From: Archangium violaceum
Lineage (GTDB): Bacteria > Myxococcota > Myxococcia > Myxococcales > Myxococcaceae
Assembly (NCBI RefSeq): GCF_016859125.1
Contig: NZ_CP069338.1
Coordinates: 8,993,501-9,057,500 of the forward strand
Direction of reading: 5' to 3'
DNA: 64,000 nucleotides
Part shown: positions 19,811-29,057 of the stretch, piece after piece
Position numbering within the stretch: position 1 is the stretch's first letter
How the letters are laid out: every line of letters starts with the position of its first letter
The notes under the pieces: generated by a model
The model's database searches: none
What the model was told of the DNA's origin: nothing
Seen by the model: only the letters and a program-made list of their open reading frames with translations
Made by a program: the position numbers and the translations under genes

Positions 19811-20560
19811 CTACCTCCGTGCCACTGCGTTGGGTGCGCTCTCTGGCAGCACCGAGCCATAAGCGGCGAACAACTGTCCGGTGAGCACGGGAACCTTCCC
19901 GGACCCGGGGCCGCGCAGCATGTCGTTCAGCACCTCTCCCGTGCGTGGATCGCGCCGGAGGCTCGGCTTCGCGAGGTTCATCCGGTAGCGCACCACGCCA
20001 CGCTTCACGCGGTGGATGACGACGACGGTGCCATCGCGCTCGACCTCGTCCACCACGCCCACATGGGTGAGCCCGTCGTTGCGCCGGCCATCGCGGTTCT
20101 GGTCATAGGTCTCGCGGAAGAACACCAGATCTCCCGGCTTCGGCCGGCCCCGGGTGTACACGCGGCCATGGGTCCGGGCGTAGCGGTACATGGCGGTGAC
20201 GCCATTGTCCCGGGCCAGGTTGGCGCCGCGGAACGAGATTCCAGCCTTCGCGTACACGGCCTCGACGAAGCCGGTGCAGTCATTCGGCCAGGTGCGCCCG
20301 GCGAGCCGCACCTTGCTGCTGCCCACGAGCCCGCGGGCGGCGGCGAGCACGTTGTCGCGGGCATCGGGCGGGGGAGGGCGAACCGTCTTCTTCTGGGGAG
20401 CAGGTGAGGGAGCTGCCTCGCTCAAGGGAGCCCGGGGCGCGGCGGCGGGCGTCAGCGGGCTGTACCGGTAACTGGAGGCGAGCACCCGCCCTCCCATGGG
20501 CATGCCGGTGGCGCATCCCGTCATCACCACCATTCCCGCGAGCAGCACGCAGAGCCTCAT
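19811..20560 (-). CDS. NlpC/P60- or CHAP-like lipoprotein
   Basis: 249 aa. The lipoprotein signal ends at VMTGC (Cys16). A Pro-rich tether (about 35-65) leads to a cysteine-peptidase-like domain: WPNDCTGFVEAVYAKAG provides the nucleophile Cys at a helix start, KPGDLVFFRE is the typical following strand, and THVGVVDEVERDGTVVVIH carries the His. Such enzymes cleave peptidoglycan peptides or related amides at the outer membrane or periplasm. It is first in a two-gene unit with the GNAT gene and divergent from the repeat lipoprotein at 20696. Confidence 0.82.
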   Translation of the reverse strand: MRLCVLLAGMVVMTGCATGMPMGGRVLASSYRYSPLTPAAAPRAPLSEAAPSPAPQKKTVRPPPPDARDNVLAAARGLVGSSKVRLAGRTWPNDCTGFVEAVYAKAGISFRGANLARDNGVTAMYRYARTHGRVYTRGRPKPGDLVFFRETYDQNRDGRRNDGLTHVGVVDEVERDGTVVVIHRVKRGVVRYRMNLAKPSLRRDPRTGEVLNDMLRGPGSGKVPVLTGQLFAAYGSVLPESAPNAVARR

Positions 20561-20695
20561 GTCGCGACCTCCCTGTAGCGAGTCCACGGGGGTGATGGTC
20601 TGGCGGACCGGGTGTGTCGTCAAAAAACCTACCCAGCCGAGCGGACGAGGAGGCTTGGGTTTTTCACACGGGGGCGTGGTGGTAATGCTGCGGTG

Positions 20696-22384
20696 ATGCG
20701 CAAGCTCCGAGCCTTCTCCCTGCTGTTGTTGTTGACCGGCTGTGGCGCGCCCCGGGCGTACCAGCGGGCACGGGACGCGGACACGCTGGAGGCCTACCGC
20801 GCGTTCCTGCGCGAGTACCCGGAGGGAGAGGAGGCCGAGGCCATCGAGGTGCGCATCGAGGAGCTGGAGTTCGAGGAGGCCTCGAAGCTGCACACGGTGG
20901 TGGCCTACAAGCGCTTCCTGGAGGCGCACCCGGAGGCGCCGCGGGCCCGCGCGGCGAGGGCGTTGCTGGAGGGGTTGCGCTTCAACGCGGCGAAGGAGGC
21001 GGGCACGGCGGCGGCGCTGCGGCAGTTCCTGAGGGATCATCCGGACGGGGCGCAGCGCGAGGAGGCGCAGCGGCTCCTGAAGGAGGCGGAGCTGAAGGAG
21101 CTGTCCACGACGACGGACACACAGCAGCTGCGCGAGTACCTGCGGGAGGCGCCGGATGATCCGCGGCGGCTGGAGGTGGAGTCGCGGCTGGATGACGAGA
21201 CCTTCGCGCGGGCGGAGACGGCAGGGGCGGCGCAGCTCCTCGCGTACCTGCGGGACTTCCCGGCGGGGCGGTATCGCGAGCAGGCGAAGGTGAGATTGCT
21301 GGAGCTGGAGGTGGAGGGGCTGCTCGTCTCGGGGCTGGTGGAGGAGGCGGAGGCGCGCGTGGCGGGACACCCGCTCGGGACGAAGCTGAAGAACTTCCCG
21401 GCCCGTCTGGCCCGGGCCCGCGCCGAGCGCGCGGCCCAGGAGAGCCGCGAGCCGCTGGCCCAGGCCGCGCAGGTGGGGCACTACCTGCGGAGTATCGAGG
21501 ATCTGCGGGGCGCGTTGCTCGCGCCGGATCCGATGGACCGGTGGCAGGCGGCGGAGGAGCTGGGGCAGCACGTGTCGGTGAGGGTGCTGGATCCCCTGCT
21601 GGAGGCGTTCCGCTCGGGGCGCAACCCGCTCGTCCGGCAACGGGCGTTGGAGGGGCTCCAGACGGTGCTGCGCGCGCTGCCGAAGCCGGTGGCGGACTAC
21701 GAGGTGGCGGTGCGGCTGGAGTCGCTGCGCGAGAAGGCGGGCAGCCCGGAGCTGTACCTGTCCATGGCGGTGCTGCTGGACCTGTCGGGTCGGATGGGCG
21801 AGGCGGTTCCCGAGTACCAGCGGGCCTTCCTGCCGGAGGATCCGGATCCGGTGGTGCTGCGGCGCTGGGTGGAGATCCGCGAGGAGCGGCGCCAGTCCTT
21901 CTCGGCGGCGGTGGCGGCGCGGCAGCTCTCGCTGTGGGCGCTGCGGGTGGCGCGTGAGGAGTCGATCTCCCCCGAGGGCGGCGTGCCATTGGCGGCGGCG
22001 AGACAGTTGTGCGCGGCGGTGCAGGGGGCGCGGTTCGCGTCGGAGACCATTTCCCGGGCCCGGAAGGCGAACACCGAGTTCCCCGAGGACCTGGACGGCT
22101 TCGCGATGACGGCGGCGGACGCGCTGAAGCTGGCGGAGGCGAGGCTGGCGGACGCGGAGTTGCTGCTGCGCGAGAAGACGCCCGGGGCGCGCACGTGCGG
22201 GGAGAACGAGGTCCGCGAGCGCCTGGTGAGCGCCGTGTCCGAGCGCCGCGAGGCACTCCGCTCGGTGGGGACGAAGCTGCCGAAGCTCGCGCCGCTGTTG
22301 CTCGAGCTCGCCCGGGACCGGGATCCCTCCCCGGAGATCCGGGCCGAGGCCTCCTCCCGGCTCACCGCGCTCCAGACCCACTGA
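20696..22384 (+). CDS. Lipoprotein with TPR/HEAT-like helical repeats
   Basis: 562 aa. Signal peptide LRAFSLLLLLTGC gives Cys16 as the lipidated residue. Residues about 20-270 are short repeats of the type 'YRAFLREYPEG...A..RIEEL', each ~40 residues, reminiscent of tetratricopeptide/PilF-like outer-membrane scaffolds. About 280-370 resembles HEAT repeats (DRWQAAEELGQHVSVRVLDPLLEAFRSGRNPLVRQRALEGL). The C-terminal ~200 residues are helical and unassigned. It is probably a protein-protein scaffold facing the periplasm. It stands 63 bases before the helicase gene and could be co-transcribed. Confidence 0.72.
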   Translation: MRKLRAFSLLLLLTGCGAPRAYQRARDADTLEAYRAFLREYPEGEEAEAIEVRIEELEFEEASKLHTVVAYKRFLEAHPEAPRARAARALLEGLRFNAAKEAGTAAALRQFLRDHPDGAQREEAQRLLKEAELKELSTTTDTQQLREYLREAPDDPRRLEVESRLDDETFARAETAGAAQLLAYLRDFPAGRYREQAKVRLLELEVEGLLVSGLVEEAEARVAGHPLGTKLKNFPARLARARAERAAQESREPLAQAAQVGHYLRSIEDLRGALLAPDPMDRWQAAEELGQHVSVRVLDPLLEAFRSGRNPLVRQRALEGLQTVLRALPKPVADYEVAVRLESLREKAGSPELYLSMAVLLDLSGRMGEAVPEYQRAFLPEDPDPVVLRRWVEIREERRQSFSAAVAARQLSLWALRVAREESISPEGGVPLAAARQLCAAVQGARFASETISRARKANTEFPEDLDGFAMTAADALKLAEARLADAELLLREKTPGARTCGENEVRERLVSAVSERREALRSVGTKLPKLAPLLLELARDRDPSPEIRAEASSRLTALQTH

Positions 22385-22447
22385 ACGGGTGTCCCCTCCG
22401 ACCGACCGGATCTCCCAGGTCAGACCGACCCGTAGAGTGAGTCGCAG

Positions 22448-24475
22448 ATGGCCACCCGCACGTACACGCTGAAGGCCGCGACGACGACACCCGCGTCGCG
22501 CATCGACTATGAGCGGCTGCTCAACGAGGAGCAGTTGCTGGCGGTGGAGGCGGGGGAGGGGCCGGTGCTGGTCATCGCGGGGGCGGGCTCCGGCAAGACG
22601 CGCACGCTGACATTCCGGGTGGCGCGGATGCTGGAGCGGGGCATTCCTCCCGAGGGGGTGCTGCTGCTCACCTTCACCAACAAGGCCGCGCGGGAGATGA
22701 CGCGGCGGGTGGAGGAGCTGGCCGGGGCCTTCGCGGACGTGCGCGCGCTGCTCGGTGGCACCTTCCACCACGCGGCCCACGTGCTGTTGCGCCAACACGC
22801 GGGCGCCATTGGCTTCACCCGCGACTTCACGGTGCTGGACCGCGAGGACGCGCGCGACCTGATGTCCTCGTGCATCGCCGAGCGCAAGCTGCCCCGGGAG
22901 CGGCGCTTCCCCAGGGCCGAGGTGGTGTTGGACCTGGTCTCCATGGCCGCCAACCTGCAGGAGACGGTGGCGGAGGTGCTGGTGGAGCGCAGGCCTCAGT
23001 TCCTCCCGCTGGCGGAAGAGGTGCTCGCGGTGGCGCGCCGCTTCGCCGAGCGCAAGGCGCGCATGCACCTGATGGACTTCGATGATCTGCTGGTGATGCT
23101 CAAGCGGCTGCTCGTCGACAGCCCCATCATCCGCGAGCAGCTCGTGGAGCGGTTCCACTGCGTGCTGGTGGACGAGTACCAGGACACCAACCGGTTGCAG
23201 GGCGACCTGGTGGATCTGCTCGCCGGCGAGCGCCGCAACCTCACCGTGGTGGGCGATGATTGCCAGTCCATCTACAGCTTCCGGGGCGCGGACTTCACCA
23301 ACATCATCGACTTTCCCAAGCGCTACCCGGGCTGCGGCATCTTCCAGCTCACCCGCAACTACCGCTCCACACCGGAGATCCTCCGGCTGGCCAACGCCTC
23401 CATCTCCCTCAACCAGCGCCAGTTCCCCAAGCAGCTGATCTCCTCGCGGCCCCCGGGGCCGGTGCCCGTGCTGGTGCCCACGCTGGACGTGGATCAGCAG
23501 GCCGCCTTCGTGGTCCAGCGGGTGCTCGAGCTGCGCGACGGAGGCATGCCGTTGGAGGAGATGGCGGTGCTCTACCGCGCCCACAGCCACTCCATCGAGC
23601 TGCAGCTGGAGCTGACGCGCCGGGGCATCCCCTTCCGGGTGCGCTCGGGGGTGCGCTTCTTCGAGCAGCTCCACGTGAAGGACGTGCTCGCCCACCTCCG
23701 GCTGGTGGGCAACCCGCGCGATGAGCTCGCCCTCAAGCGGATCATCCAGCGGGTGCCCGGCATCGGCCCGGCCAGGGCGGAGGCGCTCTGGGAGGCGTTG
23801 ATCACCCTGCCGCCGGAGCTCTCGCTGGTGGAGGCCCTGGCTCGTCCCGAGCTCCAGGCCGCGGTGCCCCGCAGGGCGGCTCCGGGCTTCGGCCGGTTGA
23901 TCCAGCTGTTGGTGCGGCTGAGCGCCCCTGGGTCGAACCTGACACCGGGGCGGATGATCCAGGACGTGTTGGAGGGGGGCTACGGCGAGTACCTCAGGAC
24001 GGAGTACCCGGAGGAGGAGCGGCGGGAGGACGACATCCGGCAGCTGGCCGAGTTCGCGGGGCGCTTCGAGGACCTGGCGCGCTTCCTGTCGGAAATCGCA
24101 CTGGTGGCCGAATTCTCGGCCCGTGAGGCCACGGGAGAGGCCCCGGACGAGAGCCTCACGCTCTCCACCGTGCACCAGTCCAAGGGCCTGGAATGGCGGG
24201 CGGTTTTCGTCATCTCCCTGGCCGAGGGCCGCTTCCCACTGCCCGGTGCGGCTCGCACGCCAGACGAGGAGGAGGAGGAGCGCCGGCTCTTCTATGTGGC
24301 GGCTACCCGGGCGAGGGACGAGCTGGCGTTGAGCTACCCGATCTCCGCGGTCCTGCGAGGAGGCGAGCGGGCCATCCTCCGGCTTTCCCGGTTCGTCGAG
24401 GAGCTACCTGTAGGCGAGGATGCTCCCTATGACCGGCTGATCCTGGAGACGAGAACTAAGCAAGACGGCTCCTGA
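22448..24475 (+). CDS. UvrD/Rep/PcrA-type superfamily 1 DNA helicase
   Basis: 675 aa, within the range of UvrD-like helicases. Motif I AGAGSGKT (about residue 43), Ia LTFTNKAAREM, II DEYQDTN (about 241), III VGDDCQSIYSFRGA, IV NYRSTPEIL, V TVHQSKGLEW and VI VAATRARDEL are all present, so the ATPase should be active. It unwinds DNA 3'-5' in repair or replication restart. The N-terminal ~20 residues are a short extension before the Q-motif (NEEQLLAV). The C-terminal Tudor-like tail of UvrD/PcrA is absent, so it is closer to Rep. The Hsp70 gene follows almost directly. Confidence 0.93.
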   Translation: MATRTYTLKAATTTPASRIDYERLLNEEQLLAVEAGEGPVLVIAGAGSGKTRTLTFRVARMLERGIPPEGVLLLTFTNKAAREMTRRVEELAGAFADVRALLGGTFHHAAHVLLRQHAGAIGFTRDFTVLDREDARDLMSSCIAERKLPRERRFPRAEVVLDLVSMAANLQETVAEVLVERRPQFLPLAEEVLAVARRFAERKARMHLMDFDDLLVMLKRLLVDSPIIREQLVERFHCVLVDEYQDTNRLQGDLVDLLAGERRNLTVVGDDCQSIYSFRGADFTNIIDFPKRYPGCGIFQLTRNYRSTPEILRLANASISLNQRQFPKQLISSRPPGPVPVLVPTLDVDQQAAFVVQRVLELRDGGMPLEEMAVLYRAHSHSIELQLELTRRGIPFRVRSGVRFFEQLHVKDVLAHLRLVGNPRDELALKRIIQRVPGIGPARAEALWEALITLPPELSLVEALARPELQAAVPRRAAPGFGRLIQLLVRLSAPGSNLTPGRMIQDVLEGGYGEYLRTEYPEEERREDDIRQLAEFAGRFEDLARFLSEIALVAEFSAREATGEAPDESLTLSTVHQSKGLEWRAVFVISLAEGRFPLPGAARTPDEEEEERRLFYVAATRARDELALSYPISAVLRGGERAILRLSRFVEELPVGEDAPYDRLILETRTKQDGS

Positions 24476-24497
24476 CGTGATACAGAGTAGTACTCCA

Positions 24498-26129
24498 ATG
24501 GCGGACAGACCTCGCATCATCGGGATTGATCTGGGAACGACCAACACGCTGGTCGCGTCCGTGAAGAACCGCATCCCGAAGATCGTCCCCACGGATCGTG
24601 GAAACCTGATCCTCCCCTCCGTGGTGGCGCTGTCCGGTAAGGGGGAGCTGCTGGTGGGTGGCGTGGCCAAGGATCAAATGGTCACCAACCCGAAGAACAC
24701 GCTCTACGGGACCAAGCGCCTCATCGGCCGCAAGTACCACTCCAAGGTGGTCGAGGACCTGAAGGGTTACTTCAAGTACGACATCGTGGAGGCCCCGGAC
24801 GGGGAGGCCGCGGTGACGCTGGGTGGGCGCCTGTACACGCTGCCCGAGGTCTCCAGCTTCATCCTCAAGCAGCTCAAGACGATCGCCGAGCAGTTCCTGG
24901 GCGGCCCCATCGACGAGGCCGTCATCTCCGTGCCGGCGTACTACACGGACAGCCAGCGCCAGGCGGTGAAGGAGGCTGGCAAGCTCGCGGGCTTCAACGT
25001 GAAGCGCATCGTCAACGAGCCCACCGCGGCGGCGCTGGCGTACGGCTTCAACCGCGGGTTGGATCAGAAGATCCTCGTCTACGACCTGGGCGGTGGCACC
25101 TTCGACGTGTCGGTGCTGCACCTGACGGGGAACGTCTTCGAGGTGCTGGCCACCGGTGGTGACACCTTCCTGGGCGGCGTCGACTTCGACAACCGGGTGA
25201 TGGACTACGTGCTCGAGAAGTTCTGGGAGGAGACCAAGATCGACCTCTCGCAGAGCCCCATCGCCATGCAGCGCATCAAGAACGCGGCCGAGGCGGCGAA
25301 GATCGACCTGACGCTCATCCCCAACGTGGTCATCGACCTGCCCTACATCGAGGAGCGCAAGGGCAAGCCGTTGGATCTGCGGATCCCCCTCACGCGCGAG
25401 AACCTCAACGCGCTCACCATGGACCTGGTGGACCGCACGTTCGAGATCTGCGACCGGGTGCTGGAGGAGAAGGGCATCAGCCGCTCGCAGATCGACGAGA
25501 TCATCCTGGTGGGCGGGCAGAGCCGCATGCCGCTGGTGCAGCAGCGCATCCAGGAGCATTTCGGCAAGCCGCCGCGCAAGGGCGTGCACCCGGACGAGTG
25601 CGTGGCGCTGGGCGCGGCGCTGCTGGCGGACTCGCTGGGCACCATCGACTCGGTGACGCTGCTGGACGCGGTGTCCATGCCCATTGGCTACGCGCTGCCC
25701 AACGGGCGCGTGCGCCGGGTCATCGACAAGAACTCCGTCATCCCGCTGGTGAAGAGCTTCCGGCTGCCGCCTCCGAAGGAGCCGGGCGCGCCCTTCATCG
25801 AAATGGACATCTTCCAGGGCGACAGCGACCTGATGGTGGACAACGAGTACCTCGGCACGCTGAAGGTTCCGGCCGAGGCGGCGGGGCGGAAGATCGACTT
25901 CCGCCTCAACGAGGAGTGCCTGCTGCAGGTGATCGTCGAGGAGCCGGGTGGCCCGCGGCGTATCGAGTTGGCCACGCGCGACACCCCGGAGCTGCTCAAG
26001 AAGGAGCTGGCGCGGGTGGCCGAGGAGCGGGCGCGGCAGAAGGCCGAGCAGGCGGCGGCTGCGCCGTCGTCCCATCAGGAGGGCAGCGGGCTGTTCTCCA
26101 GCATCAAGAGCATCTTCCGCAGGGGGTAG
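24498..26129 (+). CDS. Short Hsp70/DnaK-family protein
   Basis: 543 aa from ATG 24498; an in-frame GTG at 24477 would add seven residues and ribosome sites are weak for both. The ATPase domain is complete: [57 protein letters not shown] and [13 protein letters not shown]. The substrate-binding half is reduced to ~150 residues and ends in an Ala-rich tail ([16 protein letters not shown]), lacking the full DnaK beta-sandwich and lid, so it is a specialised paralog. No dnaJ or grpE lies nearby. It is followed closely by the SCP2-like and coiled-coil genes, which may be functional partners (inference). Confidence 0.9.
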   Translation: MADRPRIIGIDLGTTNTLVASVKNRIPKIVPTDRGNLILPSVVALSGKGELLVGGVAKDQMVTNPKNTLYGTKRLIGRKYHSKVVEDLKGYFKYDIVEAPDGEAAVTLGGRLYTLPEVSSFILKQLKTIAEQFLGGPIDEAVISVPAYYTDSQRQAVKEAGKLAGFNVKRIVNEPTAAALAYGFNRGLDQKILVYDLGGGTFDVSVLHLTGNVFEVLATGGDTFLGGVDFDNRVMDYVLEKFWEETKIDLSQSPIAMQRIKNAAEAAKIDLTLIPNVVIDLPYIEERKGKPLDLRIPLTRENLNALTMDLVDRTFEICDRVLEEKGISRSQIDEIILVGGQSRMPLVQQRIQEHFGKPPRKGVHPDECVALGAALLADSLGTIDSVTLLDAVSMPIGYALPNGRVRRVIDKNSVIPLVKSFRLPPPKEPGAPFIEMDIFQGDSDLMVDNEYLGTLKVPAEAAGRKIDFRLNEECLLQVIVEEPGGPRRIELATRDTPELLKKELARVAEERARQKAEQAAAAPSSHQEGSGLFSSIKSIFRRG

Positions 26130-26137
26130 CGGGCGGC

Positions 26138-26563
26138 ATGGCCACGTTCCCGTCGAAGGAGTGGTGTGAGGAGGCGGTACGGTTGGTGAACGCGGACCCG
26201 GAGTGCTCGCTCGCCGCCCAGGGGTGGCAGGGAGAGATCGGGGTCATCGTCGACGCGGAGCCCGGCAAGCTGTCGCGGGTCTTCGTGGTGCACCTGGTGC
26301 CGCGTGGCACCCGCATCGAGAAGCTGCGGGTATTGGATGATCCGGACGATCTGGACGAGCTCGATCCGGCCTACCTGGCGCGGGCGCCGTACTCGGTGTG
26401 GAAGCAGCTGCTGCAGGGCAGCCTGGATCCGGTGGAGGCGGTGCTGCGGCGCCGCATCGCGGTGAAGGGGGATCTGCAACAGCTCATCGAGCGCTTGAGG
26501 TTCAAGGGCATCGCGGATCGCGTCCTCGCCCAGTTGAAGACGGAGTACGTGGACGAGCAGTGA
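26138..26563 (+). CDS. SCP2-like lipid-binding-domain protein
   Basis: 141 aa, starting 9 bases after the Hsp70 gene. The pattern EWCEEAVRLVNADPEC...GVIVDAEPG...VHLVPRG...APYSVWKQLLQGSLDPVEAVLRRRIAVKGDLQQLIERL fits the sterol carrier protein 2 fold: a helix, a beta sheet, then the pocket helix with a preceding 'G...P..A...R.I...GD' segment. Such small cytosolic proteins bind hydrophobic ligands. The ligand is unknown. Confidence 0.7.
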   Translation: MATFPSKEWCEEAVRLVNADPECSLAAQGWQGEIGVIVDAEPGKLSRVFVVHLVPRGTRIEKLRVLDDPDDLDELDPAYLARAPYSVWKQLLQGSLDPVEAVLRRRIAVKGDLQQLIERLRFKGIADRVLAQLKTEYVDEQ

Positions 26564-26586
26564 GTGCCAGCGGGGGGCAGGCAGAC

Positions 26587-26865
26587 ATGAGCATTCGTCG
26601 GAACCTGAAGAAGCAGGCGTTGGGTGTGTCGCAGAAGGCGATGGAGAAGCTCATGGCCGACGAGAAGCGGGCCATGGTGGTCGCCCAGGCGTTGGGCTCG
26701 ATGCAGCGGGGCAAGCAGGCCCTGGATCGGAGCCAGGAGGAGCTGATGAGGGTGCTGAGCTTCGCGCCCCGGAGCGACTTCAAGGCCGTGGGCAAGAAGC
26801 TCTCCGGCCTCAAGCGCCGGCTGCGCGAGTTGGACGAGAAGCTGGAAGAAGTCGCGAGAGAATAG
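26587..26865 (+). CDS. Small coiled-coil protein of unknown function
   Basis: 92 aa, basic and almost wholly helical; the last ~45 residues (DFKAVGKKLSGLKRRLRELDEKLEEVARE) have heptad character. No family is recognised. The ATG is preceded by GGGGGGCAGGCAG, a workable ribosome site. It is the last gene of the helicase-Hsp70-SCP2 run and ends 52 bases before the tRNA pair. Confidence 0.6.
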   Translation: MSIRRNLKKQALGVSQKAMEKLMADEKRAMVVAQALGSMQRGKQALDRSQEELMRVLSFAPRSDFKAVGKKLSGLKRRLRELDEKLEEVARE

Positions 26866-26917
26866 GCGTTGACAGGGGGCACAGCGGGTGGCATTTACCC
26901 ACCCGTCGCTTCGTCGG

Positions 26918-26989
26918 GGGCGCATAGCTCAGCGGTAGAGCACTGCCTTCACACGGCAGGGGTCCCAGGTTCGAATCCTGGTGCGCCCA
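26918..26989 (+). tRNA. tRNA-Val (anticodon CAC), copy 1
   Basis: 72 bases folding as a full cloverleaf: acceptor GGGCGCA/TGCGCCC, anticodon arm CTGCC-TTCACAC-GGCAG with anticodon CAC, T-arm with GTTCGAATC, discriminator A. The 3' CCA is not encoded. It reads the GTG codon, common in this GC-rich genome. Confidence 0.96.
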
Positions 26990-27016
26990 CTCCCACGAAA
27001 CCCGATGACCGCAGTC

Positions 27017-27088
27017 GGGCGCATAGCTCAGCGGTAGAGCACTGCCTTCACACGGCAGGGGTCCCAGGTTCGAATCCTGGTGCGCCCA
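27017..27088 (+). tRNA. tRNA-Val (anticodon CAC), copy 2
   Basis: Identical over its full 72 bases to the copy 27 bases upstream, so a recent tandem duplication or gene-converted pair. It is presumably processed from one transcript. The 3' CCA is not encoded. Confidence 0.96.
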
Positions 27089-27095
27089 CACGACA

Positions 27096-27138
27096 GAGGC
27101 CGTGAGTCCCAAGGGGCTCACGGCCTCTTCGCTTTTCA
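27096..27138 (+). terminator. Terminator after the tRNA pair, possibly bidirectional
   Basis: Inverted repeat GAGGCCGTGAG (27096-27106) / CTCACGGCCTC (27117-27127) with a 10-base loop, followed by TTCGCTTTT. It sits between the tRNAs and the convergent terC stop at 27141, so it may serve both strands. Confidence 0.85.
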
Positions 27139-27140
27139 GC

Positions 27141-28124
27141 CTACTCCGCCGCGGCCGGCTGGCCGTTCGTCTCCACGGCCTTGTCCGCCAGGGCCCGCTC
27201 CTGCGCCCGCGCCTTCAGCAGCGAGGCCGCGATGGAGACGCCCAGCAGCAGGGCGATGACACCCAGCGACACGGTGGACGGCACCTTCACCACGTCCACC
27301 AGCGCCATCTTCGCGCCCACGAACACCAGCACCCCGGACAGGCCCACCTTCAGGTAGGAGAACTTCTCCACCGCCCCCGCCAGCACGAAGAACAGCGAGC
27401 GCAGGCCCATGATGGCGAAGATGTTCGAGGTGAAGACGAGGAAGGGATCCGTCGTCACCGCGAAGATGGCCGGGATGGAGTCGAGCGCGAAGAGCACGTC
27501 CGTCAGCTCCACCAGCACCAGCGACATGAACAGCGGCGTGGCCAGCTTCTTGCCGTTCTCCAGCGTGAAGAAGTGATCGCCGTCGAAGCGCGACGTCGAG
27601 GGGATGACGCGCCGGGCCAGCTTCATGACCGCGCCGTCCTCCGGGTGCTCCTCCTTGTTGCGCTGCAGGAAGAGCTTCACTCCCGTGAAGATGAGGAACG
27701 CGCCGAAGACGTAGATGAGCCAGTGGAAGCGCTCGAGCATGGCCACGCCCGCGAAGATCATCACCGCGCGCAGCACCAGCGCGCTCAGGATGCCCCAGAA
27801 GAGCACCCGGTGCTGGTACAGCGACGGAATCTTCAGCGCCGAGAAGATGACGACGAAGACGAAGATGTTGTCGATGGAGAGCGACTTCTCGATGAGGTAG
27901 CCGGTCAGGAACTGCATCGCCGGCGTGGACCCGAACTTCCACCAGATGCCCAGGTCGAACACCAGCGCCAGCGCGATCCACACGCCGCTCCACGCCAGGG
28001 CTTCCTTGAACTTCACCTCGTGCGTCTTGCGATGGAACACCCCCAGGTCCAACGCGAGCATCGCCAGCACGAATATGATGAACCCCGCCCATAGGGCGGG
28101 GCTGCCTACACTCTGCATTTCCAT
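27141..28124 (-). CDS. TerC-family integral membrane protein
   Basis: 327 aa with about eight transmembrane helices. Conserved acidic TerC motifs are present: LALDLGVFHRK, SLSIDNIFVF and VELTDVLFALDSIPAIFAVT, followed by a cytosolic loop (about 165-200) and a C-terminal helix. This is the full-length Alx/TerC form. Family members move or manage metal ions, notably manganese, across the inner membrane, and were first linked to tellurite resistance. It follows htpX by 36 bases in the same direction. No yybP-ykoY-type leader can fit in that gap, so regulation is probably shared with htpX. Confidence 0.92.
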   Translation of the reverse strand: MEMQSVGSPALWAGFIIFVLAMLALDLGVFHRKTHEVKFKEALAWSGVWIALALVFDLGIWWKFGSTPAMQFLTGYLIEKSLSIDNIFVFVVIFSALKIPSLYQHRVLFWGILSALVLRAVMIFAGVAMLERFHWLIYVFGAFLIFTGVKLFLQRNKEEHPEDGAVMKLARRVIPSTSRFDGDHFFTLENGKKLATPLFMSLVLVELTDVLFALDSIPAIFAVTTDPFLVFTSNIFAIMGLRSLFFVLAGAVEKFSYLKVGLSGVLVFVGAKMALVDVVKVPSTVSLGVIALLLGVSIAASLLKARAQERALADKAVETNGQPAAAE

Positions 28125-28160
28125 GAATGTGTGTCTTTCTTGATGAACTGTGGGACACCG

Positions 28161-29057
28161 TCAGCGGGCGAAGGGCAGGGCGGTGCTCCAGCCCCGGGAG
28201 GAAGGCATCCGCGAGGCCATCTCCCGCAGACGGCGCACGCGCTCCTCCGTGCGCGGGTGCGTCGAGAAGAGCGACAGGATGCTCTGCATCCCCGCGAAGG
28301 GGCTCACGATGAACAGGCTCGCCGTGGCCGGCTGGCCCTCCACCGGCATCGCCATGGCCCCGGCCTCCAGCTTCTGGAGCGCCAGCGCCAGCGCCTCGGG
28401 GTCTCCGCTGATCTCCGCGCCCGTCTGATCCGCCAGGTACTCGCGCGAGCGGGAAATCCCCATCTGGATCAGCGTCGCCGCGATGGGCGCCACCAGCGCC
28501 AGCGCCAGCGTCTGCAGCGGGGAGAGTCCCTCGCCCTCGTCCTCGTCCCGGCCCATGAACATGGAGCCGAAGAGGCCCACCGCGTGCGCCAGGTACGTCA
28601 CCGCCGAGGCCACCGCGGCCGCGATGGTGGACACCAGGATGTCCCGGTTCTTGATGTGCGCCAGCTCATGCGCCAGCACCCCGCGCAGCTCCCGCTGGTC
28701 GAGCACCTCCAGGATGCCCGCCGTCACCGCCACCACGCCATGCTCCGGGTTGCGGCCCGTGGCGAACGCGTTGGGCTGCGCCTCGTTCATCAGGAAGACG
28801 CGCGGCTTGGGAATGCCCGCCTGCCGCGACAGCTCCTCCACCATCCGGTGCAGGCCCGGCGCCTGCTGGGGGCTCACTTCCTGTGCCCCGTGCATGCTCA
28901 ACACCAGCTTGTCCGAGAAGAAATAGGCCCCCACGTTCATCGCGAGCGACAGCACCAGCGCTCCGATGAGGAAGCCCTTGCCCAGCGCGGCGCCGATTCC
29001 AATCAGCACCACGGACAGCACACCGAGCAAAAGGAGGGTCTTGATCTGATTCTTCAT
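28161..29057 (-). CDS. htpX: HtpX membrane metalloprotease (M48)
   Basis: 298 aa. Two N-terminal membrane helices (TLLLLGVLSVVLIGIGAAL, FLIGALVLSLAMNVGAYFF) precede the peptidase domain with HEXXH as VLAHELAHIKNRD and the third ligand region SRSREYLADQTGAE; two more helices lie between. It degrades misfolded inner-membrane proteins with FtsH under envelope stress. The start ATG 29057 was chosen over the longer open frame because the first helix then begins at residue ~6. It is first gene of an htpX-terC unit. Confidence 0.93.
   Translation of the reverse strand: MKNQIKTLLLLGVLSVVLIGIGAALGKGFLIGALVLSLAMNVGAYFFSDKLVLSMHGAQEVSPQQAPGLHRMVEELSRQAGIPKPRVFLMNEAQPNAFATGRNPEHGVVAVTAGILEVLDQRELRGVLAHELAHIKNRDILVSTIAAAVASAVTYLAHAVGLFGSMFMGRDEDEGEGLSPLQTLALALVAPIAATLIQMGISRSREYLADQTGAEISGDPEALALALQKLEAGAMAMPVEGQPATASLFIVSPFAGMQSILSLFSTHPRTEERVRRLREMASRMPSSRGWSTALPFAR

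Noticed and set aside
19811-24175. A 1454-codon minus-strand frame
   Set aside because: Only its last 249 codons (from 20560) form a real lipoprotein; the remainder is antisense to the repeat lipoprotein and the helicase.
28125-28160. A manganese (yybP-ykoY) riboswitch for terC
   Set aside because: The spacer after htpX is only 36 bases, too short for that riboswitch.
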